64,000 nucleotides of DNA from Photorhabdus akhurstii (GCF_018448925.1 NZ_RCWE01000002.1:406995-470994); one strand, 5' to 3'. Counted from the first letter of the stretch, positions 47,301 to 57,018 are shown. The notes: generated from the letters alone by a model not told the origin. Numbers and translations: made by a program.

Positions 47301-47761
47301 CTGTATTTACGCTCCTTTTTGCTATACCAGTATGTATAGCGTTGATCTTTAGGTTCGCATATCAGCCGTGCATCATTAAATAAAAAGTAACCCTCCTTGG
47401 TATCATTCATCGGATCGCTGCTGTGCAAGTCCAATAATACCCGGCGATAATCTTCCGCAGTAATAGGCCCACAAGTCAGCATCTGTTGCGGACCAAACTC
47501 CTGCGGGAAAATACCCTCTCCTGCGGTCTGTTCCTCTGAGGTGGGCGTCAGCAGATCTTTCAGTGGTAATGAGTGACGATAAGCTAAATCAGACGCGCTA
47601 TAACAACAGGCTTCCAATAAGGTGATACCGGGATCATTTTCACTCATATCACTCCAATATTGACCCGAATATCGCTCAATAATAGCCTTAGCCTGAGCAA
47701 GTAAGGTATCAAAGGCAATATCGTCTTTAATGATGGGAAACAGAGCATCCTGATTATTCAT
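44396..47761 (-). CDS. pvc12: PVC baseplate wedge protein Pvc12 (gp7-like)
   Basis: 1121 residues from ATG 47761 with AAGGAG nine bases upstream; the start lies inside the end of pvc11. N-terminal SGQYWSDMSENDPGITLLEACCYSASDLAYRH matches the putative phage baseplate J-like wedge family of CIS. With Pvc11 it forms the baseplate wedge that clamps the spike before firing. Length is normal for Pvc12/Afp12. Confidence 0.9.
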   Translation of the reverse strand: MNNQDALFPIIKDDIAFDTLLAQAKAIIERYSGQYWSDMSENDPGITLLEACCYSASDLAYRHSLPLKDLLTPTSEEQTAGEGIFPQEFGPQQMLTCGPITAEDYRRVLLDLHSSDPMNDTKEGYFLFNDARLICEPKDQRYTYWYSKKERKYSFTQIPNSDSERLTLRGNYWLYLLPGRETQADNKLAQEKLNAFLKDNRNLGEWVSKIIWLQPVDLPLKIDIQLDDDVKDIADIFAQIYMTAEQTIIEKPLRYTTQAMKEMGYSNEEIFDGPYLHHGWMPQLPPIRDYNGAMVLNLSHLVNQLLAIKGVQGVTRLELDKEKYDASIISPLSGDNWSWKIIKEHYYPRLWGEDPLALMASSDSPLTIIAKGGVKVTVSREDIEKKLITEPLINTKPELLNWGKHRKVRDYYPASNKLPACYGLQTNKHTLQQLQLHQFMLPFEQLLANGCAELALLPKLLAFKQRGNRVYGVQWPFKANTVSHRVHQQIIPDLIAKLSRDSQIDIGNDIQKPNYIKELTILDHLLGYFGAELAARPLTLDFRDFLNTQRGYLAQQPELNYQRNNIRIDKVSALQKRIAARLGLGGECFSDIPNLANLPFYLIEHRQLLPVKPDIQFDTPQKPDSLVVEDEQLRITQKDTTGRLLQGQVINLIIIEGDREFTLRGQMITEVSGEIFSLSMRNSTDLKHNLARVLVAFEQDKLRWQNSPIWLEDMDYQLVYADAAYQNNTEDERWITSSAQSPFPAMIEENDEITLKYAITPSRPFKKALIRTVGKKTRSEYELKARVIKFDRIQGKILIKRNEDSRDNFPTEAEAWRYRWYFSSEKYALADRFSFVVSVVVNHQLIENNRVDSYKLESWVKSEILAEFPAHISMVIHWLSPKHFEDFANTYKRWQNNDAPLGDEAYHILETLTLGRLPSVATGIGSMRIATEKQRIEVIGESGDQWSEEVIKNNQLLYVPYTKRAVRVDVDLIKENDKAIAVSEFLCQPVDNKGKLVFLTDNNQIGPECTVLESNNAWTDYYVKVKKNKNGVITDEILHIKGRKKVGINLSWKAMNLYDPPAGNSWSFYYGFILGDNQDLSGALFYTEEPLILSLNYISDIQDIKGEIRAKFGFYFTYDGR

Positions 47762-50498
47762 TATCAACTCCTTGGCTTGAAAGACGCTTATCTGTCCAAA
47801 CTAAAATCAGTACTTCATTATCGTTAGCTTCGATACTTTCACCCACGGCCCCCTTAGTTTGGTTAGCTGTGGTTAGGCTTAAATTAGTGACTCGTTCTAC
47901 CAGTGGGGATTGTTGGATGGTGGCTAATAACTGATAGTAGTCAATGCAGTTACCGGTTGTTACGCCGATAACAGGATTCTCTGCCCACGGCATATATATT
48001 CGGCTTAATTGTTGCTGTAATTGGTGATGGCCGTAGTCAGAATTAACGTCTGAAATAAAGGTCACTTGATAACTCACACTAACGTCAATATAAGTAGGAT
48101 TGTTGATTTCAATAGCTGTCCAAGGGCTACTTAACTGACTTAGCCATGAGATCATCTCTTTCAATCGCGCCGGGTTTAGTGTTGGGCGTAATGCATCATC
48201 GTTATCCTTGTAACGGTTATCCGGGATAACTATCAGTTGTTGTTTTTCTGGCGCCGGAATGGTGGTTAATTGGCTGCCTGAATGGTATCTGACATCAAAT
48301 AGGCTAACAAAATGATCTTTTAGTAATGTAACCATGTTTCCCCAACTCAGTACTCGATTACGGTGGGACAATCGGACAGGGATTCTTTTTAAGAAGGCTT
48401 GCTCCGTTTCTCGAGAACGACCATTCCAAGAAGCCCAAGGTTGCGTGACGCTGTTGATTGCGGCAATCGTGGCCACCGGCTGTTTTATGCTGTCAGCGGC
48501 CAATCCATTAATAAAATGCTCCTGTTCAACAGTTTCTGCGTTGGCTAATGTGGCGATGGTGGCGTTATACAGCAAACCTTTAATACGTGGGTAATCTTGG
48601 GGATCAGTTTTTCCAACTATCTCAGCTTTCAACCAGTACCGCCCCGTTGGCATCAAAGCGGCCTGATTTGATGCATCCTGTGGCAATAAGATGCGCCAGA
48701 TACCCCGGTCAAACAGGCTGCCGGTTTGATCATCAAATAATTTATCCAATTTACTCCAAGTATTGTGCTCGTCGAGGTAAAACCAAGATAAATCGAGTGC
48801 TTTGACCCCTTCTAGTTGCCAATAGAGAGATAAAGTTTGCCCCGGTAGTACCCCCGTAAAGCCCAAATAGAATGCATCATGAGTCAATGTCGGTTTTTCT
48901 GCTGCTTCGCCCCGGCCAAAAGGCGTCAGGGGGTAAACAGTAAATTGCTTAGATTTAACTTTAGCGCTGAATTGAATCTGCAATGCACTGATTTGTGGGA
49001 TATAAGGTAAATTTTTATCTTTCGGATCTTTCCAATATTGGGTATGCATAAAATCCTGTCCGGCCAGTTCTATACGCACCGACGCAGGCCAATCATTGGG
49101 ATTTAAGCTGTCCGCAAGGGGAAAATTCATCGTTGGCAAGGTAAATTCTAAGCTTCGTCCTTGTGGTTTATTATTATCTCCACTGAATAATGACTGAGAT
49201 TCAGCTTTATTAAGTATTTCTTTATTAAGTATTTTTCCCTTAAGTATTTCTCTCTTTTGAGGCGTGACTAAGTAACCCTGTACTTCAAATGCACTATTAT
49301 CGGGATCAGGACTATAACCTTTATACCACTCTTTAAAACTTATGGTAGGCAAGCCAACCCATTGAGGAGTAATCGTCACTGTTGCGTTTTCAGTACCATA
49401 CCATTCAGGGGCAATCAGATTAAAACCGGAGCCTAATAACGGTGATTGACCAAAAGGAAAACTAGTCGCATTCGTCTGTTCAATACCTCCATCAGAGACA
49501 TAGTACACATTGCGATTGTCGTTAATGTTGATGTTGATCTCGATGTCTTTAATCTTCGGCAACATCGGTTCCTGTTTGGTGCTCAGTTTTAGTACCGGTA
49601 CGTCAAACGCCATATTATCCAGGACATCAGGAGGAGTGATCGGCGCATCACTGGCAGACAATCCAAGTTCAAGCGTTGTTTTGTTGACAAGTTTTACCTT
49701 CAAGGAAATCCAGCGATTTTCCGCGCTGATATTAGCCGTGATATGCTCAGATTTACCCGTCCACTCGCTGTCTAATGTGACTTTAATCGTGCGCTCTCCT
49801 GCCGGCATCGCAAATAAAGGCGAAGTAATTAAGTAACCGGACAGAACCGAAACATCATCAGGCGTTGTGCTAAAAAGCCGAATACCGTTTTCAGGAAATT
49901 CAATGTCATCTGCAAGATTCAGCGGTATTGCCGATTTCCAGCCATTCCCCTCTTTTCGATACCAACACAGGTCAGTCAATTCCCCTTGGTTTGCCAATAT
50001 ATTCAACTCGGATACATATTGTAATGGATTGCCAGCGCTATCATGTCCGGCATCAAAGAGAGTTCCTTTCGGAATAAGATATTCAACACGATCAGAATTC
50101 AAGGTAATTCCTATCGCCACCCGATCCGCTTGAGCATCTCTCGGTTTCAAACCCAATAATTCCCGGTAATAAAGATCACGATGACGTGCCGGCAAGGTAT
50201 TGAATAATATTTTCGTCGTTTCTAAGAGTTTTAAAAAAGCCAATAAAAAAGCCTGATGAGAGGGTAAAGTACCATTTGCTCTATTCGCTTCTTGGTAAAT
50301 ATCCGCTAATTGCTGCGGCGTGTTTTCCTGAATAAAATAGAAGCTACTCCAAAACTGCTCTTTTTCTTGACCAAAAGGGATTTTTTCGGCGTATTCTTTA
50401 AGCCAGTTTAAAATATCTAATGTACTTCTTTCATCAAGTTTAAAATCCGTCTCAGATACAATAGCGGTAAGTTTATTATTTAATCCGGTCTGTCCCAT
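47754..50498 (-). CDS. pvc11: PVC baseplate protein Pvc11 (gp6/J-like)
   Basis: 914 residues from ATG 50498. It begins MGQTGLNNKLTAIVSETDFKLDERS and ends with baseplate J-type segments (FLKRIPVRLSHRNRVLSWGNMVTLLKDHF; LKEMISWLSQLSSPWTAIEINNP). It overlaps pvc12 by eight bases, giving coupled expression of the two wedge partners. Length and order equal other PVC and Afp clusters. Confidence 0.9.
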   Translation of the reverse strand: MGQTGLNNKLTAIVSETDFKLDERSTLDILNWLKEYAEKIPFGQEKEQFWSSFYFIQENTPQQLADIYQEANRANGTLPSHQAFLLAFLKLLETTKILFNTLPARHRDLYYRELLGLKPRDAQADRVAIGITLNSDRVEYLIPKGTLFDAGHDSAGNPLQYVSELNILANQGELTDLCWYRKEGNGWKSAIPLNLADDIEFPENGIRLFSTTPDDVSVLSGYLITSPLFAMPAGERTIKVTLDSEWTGKSEHITANISAENRWISLKVKLVNKTTLELGLSASDAPITPPDVLDNMAFDVPVLKLSTKQEPMLPKIKDIEINININDNRNVYYVSDGGIEQTNATSFPFGQSPLLGSGFNLIAPEWYGTENATVTITPQWVGLPTISFKEWYKGYSPDPDNSAFEVQGYLVTPQKREILKGKILNKEILNKAESQSLFSGDNNKPQGRSLEFTLPTMNFPLADSLNPNDWPASVRIELAGQDFMHTQYWKDPKDKNLPYIPQISALQIQFSAKVKSKQFTVYPLTPFGRGEAAEKPTLTHDAFYLGFTGVLPGQTLSLYWQLEGVKALDLSWFYLDEHNTWSKLDKLFDDQTGSLFDRGIWRILLPQDASNQAALMPTGRYWLKAEIVGKTDPQDYPRIKGLLYNATIATLANAETVEQEHFINGLAADSIKQPVATIAAINSVTQPWASWNGRSRETEQAFLKRIPVRLSHRNRVLSWGNMVTLLKDHFVSLFDVRYHSGSQLTTIPAPEKQQLIVIPDNRYKDNDDALRPTLNPARLKEMISWLSQLSSPWTAIEINNPTYIDVSVSYQVTFISDVNSDYGHHQLQQQLSRIYMPWAENPVIGVTTGNCIDYYQLLATIQQSPLVERVTNLSLTTANQTKGAVGESIEANDNEVLILVWTDKRLSSQGVDNE

Positions 50499-50580
50499 AT
50501 TTATACCACCCGTTATTTGCATATAACTTTAATATGTTTTCAGGAGATCGTTATTATTTAAAAATAAATTAAAGCATTAT

Positions 50581-50997
50581 TTATCCGGCACTGACAGCGT
50601 ATTGACCGGCAATAAAACGGCCTTTTCCCATACTGGGTGCGGTTATATCCGGGCCACTCGATGGGTTATTTGCCGGCTGCGATGGGGTAAAACGGGCAAT
50701 AAATTGCTGCCCGACAACAATTACCGTGACAGGGCTACGACAAAAGCTTACCTGCTGGCTAGTATCCAATTGAGCAATGGTAACCATGCCCATCCCGGGT
50801 ACCGGATGGCTAGGGGTAATATATTGCGCCTGAAATTGGACCTTTTTTTCATCACCCATCATCACAATCTTTTTACCTTGGATTTTGGCATGACCGCTGC
50901 CCCGGATGATTGCCGGCCCCAGAATGGTGACCTGCCGGTTACCGAACAAGGGTTCGAACAGCAAAGTGTCGCCATCAACCACCAGTTGTTTACTCAT
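50581..50997 (-). CDS. pvc10: PVC spike-tip protein Pvc10 (PAAR-like)
   Basis: 138 residues rich in Gly and Val with short beta motifs (VTILGPAIIRGSGHAKIQGKKIVMMGDE; YITPSHPVPGMGMVTIAQLD). Position between gp25 and gp6-like genes identifies it as the tip protein that sharpens the spike. It overlaps pvc9 by four bases. Confidence 0.85.
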   Translation of the reverse strand: MSKQLVVDGDTLLFEPLFGNRQVTILGPAIIRGSGHAKIQGKKIVMMGDEKKVQFQAQYITPSHPVPGMGMVTIAQLDTSQQVSFCRSPVTVIVVGQQFIARFTPSQPANNPSSGPDITAPSMGKGRFIAGQYAVSAG

Positions 50998-51410
50998 AAA
51001 ATCACTTCTCCTTCGCCAATTTCAAGAATACCTTCAATTTGCTGGCTAATGTCGCTACCTCTCAGGGCATAGCTCACCTGTATATGCAGGGTATTAGGCA
51101 AATTTATTTTTTGATTCACCTGAATTTCAGTAATTTCTGCACGGGGTTCATAACGTAATACTCGCTCTTCAATACGCGTTTGAATATGAGCCATCAGCTC
51201 ATCACTGATATTTTCAAACATATAATCATTTAGGCCACAACCGTAATCTTCACGCATAATCCGCTCGCCAGGTTCCGTCAGAAAAAGAACTTTCATACTC
51301 TGGCGAACATGTTCTGCTCCTTCTGCCATGATGATTCCGGTCTGATTAGAAAACTGTGGCGGAAATGTCCAGCCCCGACCATAAATATCGGCTAATATTT
51401 TATCTGCCAT
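50994..51410 (-). CDS. pvc9: PVC baseplate protein Pvc9 (gp25-like)
   Basis: 138 residues with the gp25 family core: GWTFPPQF, EGAEHVRQSMKVLFLTEPGERIMREDYGCGLNDYMFENI and EERVLRYEPRAEI. gp25 proteins nucleate sheath polymerisation on the baseplate. It overlaps pvc10 and follows pvc8 by 13 bases. Confidence 0.93.
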   Translation of the reverse strand: MADKILADIYGRGWTFPPQFSNQTGIIMAEGAEHVRQSMKVLFLTEPGERIMREDYGCGLNDYMFENISDELMAHIQTRIEERVLRYEPRAEITEIQVNQKINLPNTLHIQVSYALRGSDISQQIEGILEIGEGEVIL

Positions 51411-51423
51411 CTTATTTAACCTA

Positions 51424-53025
51424 TTATTGTGTTAAATTAATTTTCGCCCCTTTAATATCAACCCCAGATTTTCCAGCGGCTGATAGGGATTTTTCGGCCT
51501 GAATATTAATGTCCTGCGCCTGAGTAATGAGATTTTTAGCGGAATTAATGGTGATATCTTTATCCTGTTGCAAAGATAAGGTATTTTTTCCACTATTAAA
51601 TGCGAGCGTATTATCTTTATTATCGAATATTAATGCTTGCTGATTCTCTCCCTGTTTAATCACTAATGTTTTCACCAAATTCTTTTCACTCGGTTCTAAC
51701 GGTGATCTATTTTTAGGGTTATGCATGGCGCCTAATATCACCGGAAAACGAGGATCACATTCAAAGAAACCGATAATCACCTCATCCCCCGGTTCCGGGT
51801 AGAAGCAAAATCCACTGTCATGGCTGGCGTAAGGTTTACCTAAGCGGGCAAATAGCGTGCCATTGGTTAAGTTTAAAGCCGGTATTTTGACCGGAATACG
51901 ACCTAGCGATTGGCTATCCTGTTGGTATTTCTCTACGATCCCGATATGCAGCTCTTTAACCTGAGGTACAACCTGTTCTACATCTGATTGCATACCTAAC
52001 GTTAACCGGGTACGCCAACCTTGACGCTGGTTGATGGTCTGGCTGACGCCGGTGATAATCGCCTGACCATCCATTCCCTGCCCGAAGCCAGTTAATGCCA
52101 AAACATCACCCGGCTGATAGCGATCATTGCCTGCAACCTCAAAACTGCCGGATATATTACGGCTACGTCGGTTGCCCATGATGCTTTGAGTAAACTGCTT
52201 AGTTTGTTCATTATCCAATGGACTGCTGAAAATCCATTGCCACTCCTGATCGGTCAACGGTTTCAGCGTGTCGGTAGCAAGTTGACCGCCGCCAAACCCA
52301 CTATGCTTCGCCTGAACTGCCTGAGACAGCTTTTGCTGGTTAATGTCCCAAGACTGTACACTTACCGCTTTGGGGCTGCGCTGATTATCCCATTGCAGAT
52401 TCGCTTCAAACAGCACAATGTCCCGAATATCGCCGCGCTGACGAATGGTGTGTACGGTTGACTGACTAAGTGATTCCGGTGTTACCAATGTAATGGCATC
52501 ATGGCCGGGGATCAGCCAGATATTGGTAGCACTCAGTCGGCTCTTTAAGAATGTCCAATCATTGCAACGAAACTGCACCATTTGCTCATGTACCGTTTTA
52601 AGTTGAGGCGCTTGTTTTATCGTGACAGATACACCGGCCTGGCTGAATAGCTTTTTGATAATCGCCTCATCACTCTGCTTATTGAATAGTTGAGAGTGGA
52701 AACTATGGGTTAATTTTTGCAGTGGATGCTTTGCTGTCAGAATCATTAAACTGTCCTGACCTTTAATCTTCAATGTCTGCTGAACAATGATCCCTTTAAA
52801 CAACACATTTGTTTGCATCTGCACAATAATTTCATGATTCGGGCGACAATTTGCCAACTCTGCCTGCGCTTTAGCATCAAAAATATGACTGGTATCACCA
52901 ATAATAGCCAAAGTGACGTTAGCCGAAGGAATGCCATTGATAGGGTAATTGACTGACAAACTGATAACCGTAAACTGATTGAGCGTTTTGCCGCCTATCT
53001 TAATCGCGAGCGTGGGTATCTTCAT
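51424..53025 (-). CDS. pvc8: PVC central spike Pvc8 (VgrG-like)
   Basis: 533 residues, a VgrG/gp27-gp5 type. N-terminal hub (LNQFTVISLSVNYPINGIPSANVTLAI), an OB-fold gp5-like domain (GRIPVKIPALNLTNGTLFARLG; GFCFYPEPGDEVIIGFFECDPRFPVILGAMHN), and a C-terminal beta-helix needle (NTLSLQQDKDITINSAKNLI ending GVDIKGAKINLTQ). No extension domain follows the needle, so it carries no covalent toxin. Confidence 0.95.
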   Translation of the reverse strand: MKIPTLAIKIGGKTLNQFTVISLSVNYPINGIPSANVTLAIIGDTSHIFDAKAQAELANCRPNHEIIVQMQTNVLFKGIIVQQTLKIKGQDSLMILTAKHPLQKLTHSFHSQLFNKQSDEAIIKKLFSQAGVSVTIKQAPQLKTVHEQMVQFRCNDWTFLKSRLSATNIWLIPGHDAITLVTPESLSQSTVHTIRQRGDIRDIVLFEANLQWDNQRSPKAVSVQSWDINQQKLSQAVQAKHSGFGGGQLATDTLKPLTDQEWQWIFSSPLDNEQTKQFTQSIMGNRRSRNISGSFEVAGNDRYQPGDVLALTGFGQGMDGQAIITGVSQTINQRQGWRTRLTLGMQSDVEQVVPQVKELHIGIVEKYQQDSQSLGRIPVKIPALNLTNGTLFARLGKPYASHDSGFCFYPEPGDEVIIGFFECDPRFPVILGAMHNPKNRSPLEPSEKNLVKTLVIKQGENQQALIFDNKDNTLAFNSGKNTLSLQQDKDITINSAKNLITQAQDINIQAEKSLSAAGKSGVDIKGAKINLTQ

Positions 53026-53705
53026 GCTTCCCTCCGTGCTTGCAGCGTTTGTCCCGGCGTAAAATCATCAAGATTATCCAGATCGTTTTGCCAAGCCAGC
53101 GAAAGATAATCGATACCCCCCGCCAGAGCCGCACCCGCGCCCAGTGCAATCAATGGTAGAGAGAGCATATCGGTGACGCTAACCGCGGTAGCCGGTGGCG
53201 ATTTTAACTGCTGCTCAGTGGACTGAATAACAAAGCTCTCATCCGCCACCAGCGATAAGGTAGCCATTGCCCGTAATGGCATGGCGTCCCGGTCAAACAA
53301 GGTGTAATGAATATTGAGACCACTGGCCCGGCAGGCAAAATAACCTTTATTTTCCCAACGCATTTTGCCCCATTTGATTTTAAGAAAATGCGGGACTTTG
53401 GTACCGGCATCAACGGCGCAGAGGGTTTTCAGCGTCGACAGTTGGGTTTCTATCGGCGTACTGTTGCCGGGCATCGATGCATCAAACAGTAGATCTAATG
53501 ACAGGCCCGCAGGCTGAGACGACACATGGTGGTTACTTTGGTGAATATGGGTAATGCTTTCATCGTTTTTATAATTGGCTTGATAATTGAACTGGATCGC
53601 ATCAGGGTTATACATCACCGGTAAACTTCCCACCAATATTTTACCTTCCCGATCTTTAAAAGCGGTCAGCGTGAGTTTAGATAGGCTGCGTTCAATTAAG
53701 CTCAT
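53022..53705 (-). CDS. pvc7: PVC tube-initiator/baseplate protein Pvc7 (LysM-like)
   Basis: 227 residues from ATG 53705, which lies inside the end of pvc6. [19 protein letters not shown] and [38 protein letters not shown] match the CIS protein that links tube to spike, as gp53/gp54-like baseplate proteins do. The C-terminus [13 protein letters not shown] is LysM-like. It overlaps pvc8 by four bases. Confidence 0.9.
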   Translation of the reverse strand: MSLIERSLSKLTLTAFKDREGKILVGSLPVMYNPDAIQFNYQANYKNDESITHIHQSNHHVSSQPAGLSLDLLFDASMPGNSTPIETQLSTLKTLCAVDAGTKVPHFLKIKWGKMRWENKGYFACRASGLNIHYTLFDRDAMPLRAMATLSLVADESFVIQSTEQQLKSPPATAVSVTDMLSLPLIALGAGAALAGGIDYLSLAWQNDLDNLDDFTPGQTLQARREA

Positions 53706-53871
53706 ACTGGCCCCCTGTTTCACGTAATGCCTCTAACACCTCCCGTTTAATCCTTTCAATCAGGAGAGCGTCATCTAACGCTTCTTGGGCTAATGTTCGC
53801 GGAGATGCTAAATCACTCGCAGAATCGGTGACTTTAGCCTGAATAATCAGTTCCTTAATTTCTACAGTCAT
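53692..53871 (-). CDS. pvc6: PVC small protein Pvc6
   Basis: A 59-residue protein, [17 protein letters not shown] then [20 protein letters not shown] and a Glu/Arg-rich helix. Start overlaps the pvc5 stop (ATGA) and the end overlaps pvc7. The size and place are those of Afp6/Pvc6, a small conserved protein of the cassette of unknown exact role. It is easily missed because of its length. Confidence 0.88.
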   Translation of the reverse strand: MTVEIKELIIQAKVTDSASDLASPRTLAQEALDDALLIERIKREVLEALRETGGQYELN

Positions 53872-54326
53872 GCTTTCACTCCTAACCAGCGCATATCCTG
53901 ATAACGTAACTCCAGGGAGTTCACCAAAACAGCATTGCTATTAGCATCAAAGTCACCGGTAGACCAACGAACCGGTAACGCGTTACTCACAGTCCAACTT
54001 GCCACCGGTAAAAAATTTTCATTCAGCAACATGATGACCACATCAGCATAAACCGCTTTTTCTCCACGCAAGACACGATCAAATATCAGAGTAAGCGGTG
54101 TAACCGTCATAACACCACGCTCCAATACCAAACTACCGTGCTGGATCTTCTCGGCCAGCCAAACGTTTCTGGCATTTTCCCCGCCCTGGCTGTGTTGCGT
54201 GGTTTGCAGTTCACGGCTAAGTCCCGATATACGCTGAAAGGCAATATCAAGCGGACTGGGAATGTTGTTAAACAGAAAACTGGCGATAAAACGATGTGAC
54301 ACTGACGGGGTGTATAGATTGTGCAT
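53868..54326 (-). CDS. pvc5: PVC inner-tube protein Pvc5 (gp19-like)
   Basis: 152 residues of the T4 gp19/Hcp-like tube family: [46 protein letters not shown] and [34 protein letters not shown]. In PVC and Afp this diverged tube protein forms the first layers next to the baseplate, while Pvc1 builds the rest. Confidence 0.92.
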   Translation of the reverse strand: MHNLYTPSVSHRFIASFLFNNIPSPLDIAFQRISGLSRELQTTQHSQGGENARNVWLAEKIQHGSLVLERGVMTVTPLTLIFDRVLRGEKAVYADVVIMLLNENFLPVASWTVSNALPVRWSTGDFDANSNAVLVNSLELRYQDMRWLGVKA

Positions 54327-54339
54327 ATTTTGCCCCTGT

Positions 54340-55539
54340 TTAATTTAATCTCGTTATCCCGGTACGTGTATCAAACGTCAAACTCAGTTCAATAAATTCC
54401 GCCGGAATGAGTAGAGCCAGTTTGATTTTCATGATCATTTTCCCGGCTCGCAGATCCGCTTCACTCATTGATTCGTCAATGCCGAGTAATATGTCAAATG
54501 CCTGTTCTTCGTGGGTACCTAGCAGCCCACCTTTTAACCATAATTGATGCAACCAGTTGTAGGTTTGGCCCTTAAGTTTCATCCAGGTGATGGCGTTGTT
54601 GGGTTCGAAAACTAAAGCCCGGCCTAATCGGGTGATATGCGCTTCGATATAGGAGACCAAGCGGCGAGTTTGGATATAGCGCCAGGGAGAATCGGGGAGG
54701 TTGTCCAGAGTTCGGCATCCCCAGACTTTAATTCCTTTACCGGGGAAGCTGCGAACCAGATTCAACGAAGTGCCATTCTGATTAAAGAGCGCATCAGCTT
54801 CAATAAAGGAGCGTATTGGGCTGACCACCTTAGCTAAAGCCACGTTGGCCGGAGCGGTCCAGATACCTTGCTGATTATCATTACTTTGGATAACCGCAGC
54901 CACCGCCGCGGTAGGCGAAAGGATGATATGTTGACCATTTTCTTGATATGTGGTTTTCAATCCCGGCCAATATACCGCGCCCCATTGCCGATCGCTTGAG
55001 GAAAACTGCTCTAAACATGTAGCGGCCGGTACCGGATCATCCGGGGCATCCAGCAATCCCATGATGCCACGTCGGCTCTTGCAAAGGTCGAGTACTGACT
55101 GCCAAAACTGTAGCCAAAGATCGATGTCAGCACCTAGCTCTCCCATTTGATTAAACAGGACAACATCAGGAACGACAATCAGGGTGATTGTACTTTCCGC
55201 GGCAATAGCCTGCTTAAGCCAATCTTGTTGCAGCGCAGTGACCAATGATTGAAAATCGTTCAGTGGTTCATCAAGGTTCAGCGGCAGTACATAAGCTTGT
55301 TGACCGCCATTTTCAAAAAAATGACGCACGGAGTAGTACATTAATCCTGACTCACGAAATTTTAGGGTAAAGTCGGTCAGGCTGTTTAATTTGACTATGG
55401 TTTTACTGCCCGAACTGGTTTTATTGGCTGAAATTTTTGGAATATCACCAATAAAAACCGGTATACCAATAAATGCATCATCTGGCGTTTGGGATATCAG
55501 CTTCTCCGCGATTGTTACACCCGGCTGTTTTATTTCCAT
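54340..55539 (-). CDS. pvc4: PVC contractile sheath protein Pvc4
   Basis: 399 residues with sheath N-terminus (IKQPGVTIAEKLISQTPDDAFIGIPVFIGD) and C-terminal subtilisin-like sheath core (RSFPGKGIKVWGCRTLDN; RRLVSYIEAHITRLGRALVFEPNNAITWMKLKGQTYNWL). The N-terminal PGV-IEE motif is less conserved than in Pvc2 and Pvc3. It is probably a minor sheath component, as in Afp4. Confidence 0.9.
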   Translation of the reverse strand: MEIKQPGVTIAEKLISQTPDDAFIGIPVFIGDIPKISANKTSSGSKTIVKLNSLTDFTLKFRESGLMYYSVRHFFENGGQQAYVLPLNLDEPLNDFQSLVTALQQDWLKQAIAAESTITLIVVPDVVLFNQMGELGADIDLWLQFWQSVLDLCKSRRGIMGLLDAPDDPVPAATCLEQFSSSDRQWGAVYWPGLKTTYQENGQHIILSPTAAVAAVIQSNDNQQGIWTAPANVALAKVVSPIRSFIEADALFNQNGTSLNLVRSFPGKGIKVWGCRTLDNLPDSPWRYIQTRRLVSYIEAHITRLGRALVFEPNNAITWMKLKGQTYNWLHQLWLKGGLLGTHEEQAFDILLGIDESMSEADLRAGKMIMKIKLALLIPAEFIELSLTFDTRTGITRLN

Positions 55540-55587
55540 TATCGCTTCCTCTACAGGACAGGCGCGACAAACCGCGCCCTAGTACAG

Positions 55588-57006
55588 TTACTGTGCTACT
55601 TTTTGCGTAAATTGCAGGATAATAAATTCAGCCGGACGGACTGCCGCCATGCCAACCTTGACGATCATTCTTCCACGTGTAATGTCGTCGTCAGACATAG
55701 TGACACCTTGACCAATTTGCACAAAATAGGCTTCTTTAGGGTTACTACCGACCAGCGCCCCTTGTTGCCAAAGTTGATGGAGATAATTGTCAATGGCTGA
55801 CCGTACTCGTTCCCAAGTCGGTTGACTATTAGGTTCAAAGACGGCAATTCGCATTGCCTGTTTGATATCCCGTTCCGCCGCATTAAATAAACGCCGCACC
55901 GGAATGTAACACCAGTTGTCATCATCTTTTTTCAGGGTACGTGCGCCCCAGACAACAAAACCTTTGTTGCTGAAATAACGGATGGCATTAATGCCTTTCG
56001 GATTCATCTCTTTTTGATCATCGTCAGTGAGTCGCTCGGCCACATCGCTAATCCCATTCAGCACAATGTTAGCCGGTGCTTTCCAAACGCCACGGTTGGC
56101 ATCAGTGGCACAATAGACACCGGCCATGACTGCACTGACAGGAATCATTTTGCTTATGTGCTGTATTTCATCAATCGCTTTTCGATAGACATCCGGGTTT
56201 TTCTCTTTGAGTTCCGTCAGATTGGTAACATTAGCTGCTTTTGCATCCTGATAACCTGAAACAGCTATAAGGCTCTCTTCCGTTTGCATAAGCTGTGAGA
56301 CTTTTATCGCAGGATAATATGTTGCGGTTTGTGAGGATACGTTAGTGCTGATAGTGGATGTTTTATTCTGATTATCAGCGATAAGGAAATAGCCCTCATC
56401 CAATAATGAAGGTGTCAGACTGTTATATATCCTGCTCTGGTAATTAGAATCTTGTTCAGGACAGACGATTAAAGTAATTTCTAAAGCTTGCTTAATTAAC
56501 TCAGGGATTAAGGCCAGCATATTAGAATCTTCCGACTTAGCAATCGGTAGGATATAACAAGGTCCACCGCCATTTTGAAAATAAAGTTTTAAGGCATCAC
56601 CGCTTATTGTGTAATTAACTGTCACCTCGTAAGTGTAATCGGTTTTTTTTCCGTTTTCGTTTTCACTTTCGTTTTTTTCATTTTCGTTTTCATTTATTGT
56701 ATCGCTACTAGCCTCTCCATTGTCATTGTTTTTAGCCGATATATCCCCTTCAACTTTTTTAGTTTTTTTAGCGGTGGTAGACGGAGGAGTTGATTTGATG
56801 GCTATTGACTTAACACAACCCACATGAAACAGATTAGTGAAATCCAACCAGCTATTAACACGTGTTATTTTTGGCATCGTACTCGTTTCTTTCGGAAAGA
56901 AACGCCCAATAAAAACCGGGATTGCCGTGCTTCCTTGACTAACAGAAAGCGCCAGTGAAGCATCTTCTTCAATATAGACGCCAGGAGTAGAAGTTTGTGT
57001 GGCCAT
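55588..57006 (-). CDS. pvc3: PVC contractile sheath protein Pvc3, with low-complexity insertion
   Basis: 472 residues. Sheath ends are standard (STPGVYIEEDASLALSVSQGSTAIPVFIG; RRLFNAAERDIKQAMRIAVFEPNSQPTWERVR; AAVRPAEFIILQFTQ). Compared with Pvc2 it has about 100 extra residues. These include a hydrophilic stretch (about 75-125) rich in Lys, Asn, Glu and Ser with repeated E-N-E-N units. This would sit on the outer face of the sheath if the fold is kept (inference). Confidence 0.92.
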   Translation of the reverse strand: MATQTSTPGVYIEEDASLALSVSQGSTAIPVFIGRFFPKETSTMPKITRVNSWLDFTNLFHVGCVKSIAIKSTPPSTTAKKTKKVEGDISAKNNDNGEASSDTINENENEKNESENENGKKTDYTYEVTVNYTISGDALKLYFQNGGGPCYILPIAKSEDSNMLALIPELIKQALEITLIVCPEQDSNYQSRIYNSLTPSLLDEGYFLIADNQNKTSTISTNVSSQTATYYPAIKVSQLMQTEESLIAVSGYQDAKAANVTNLTELKEKNPDVYRKAIDEIQHISKMIPVSAVMAGVYCATDANRGVWKAPANIVLNGISDVAERLTDDDQKEMNPKGINAIRYFSNKGFVVWGARTLKKDDDNWCYIPVRRLFNAAERDIKQAMRIAVFEPNSQPTWERVRSAIDNYLHQLWQQGALVGSNPKEAYFVQIGQGVTMSDDDITRGRMIVKVGMAAVRPAEFIILQFTQKVAQ

Positions 57007-57018
57007 ATTCCTTCCCTT

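Noticed and set aside
51424-53025. Evolved VgrG with a C-terminal toxin domain
   Set aside because: Pvc8 ends directly after its beta-helix needle with no additional domain.
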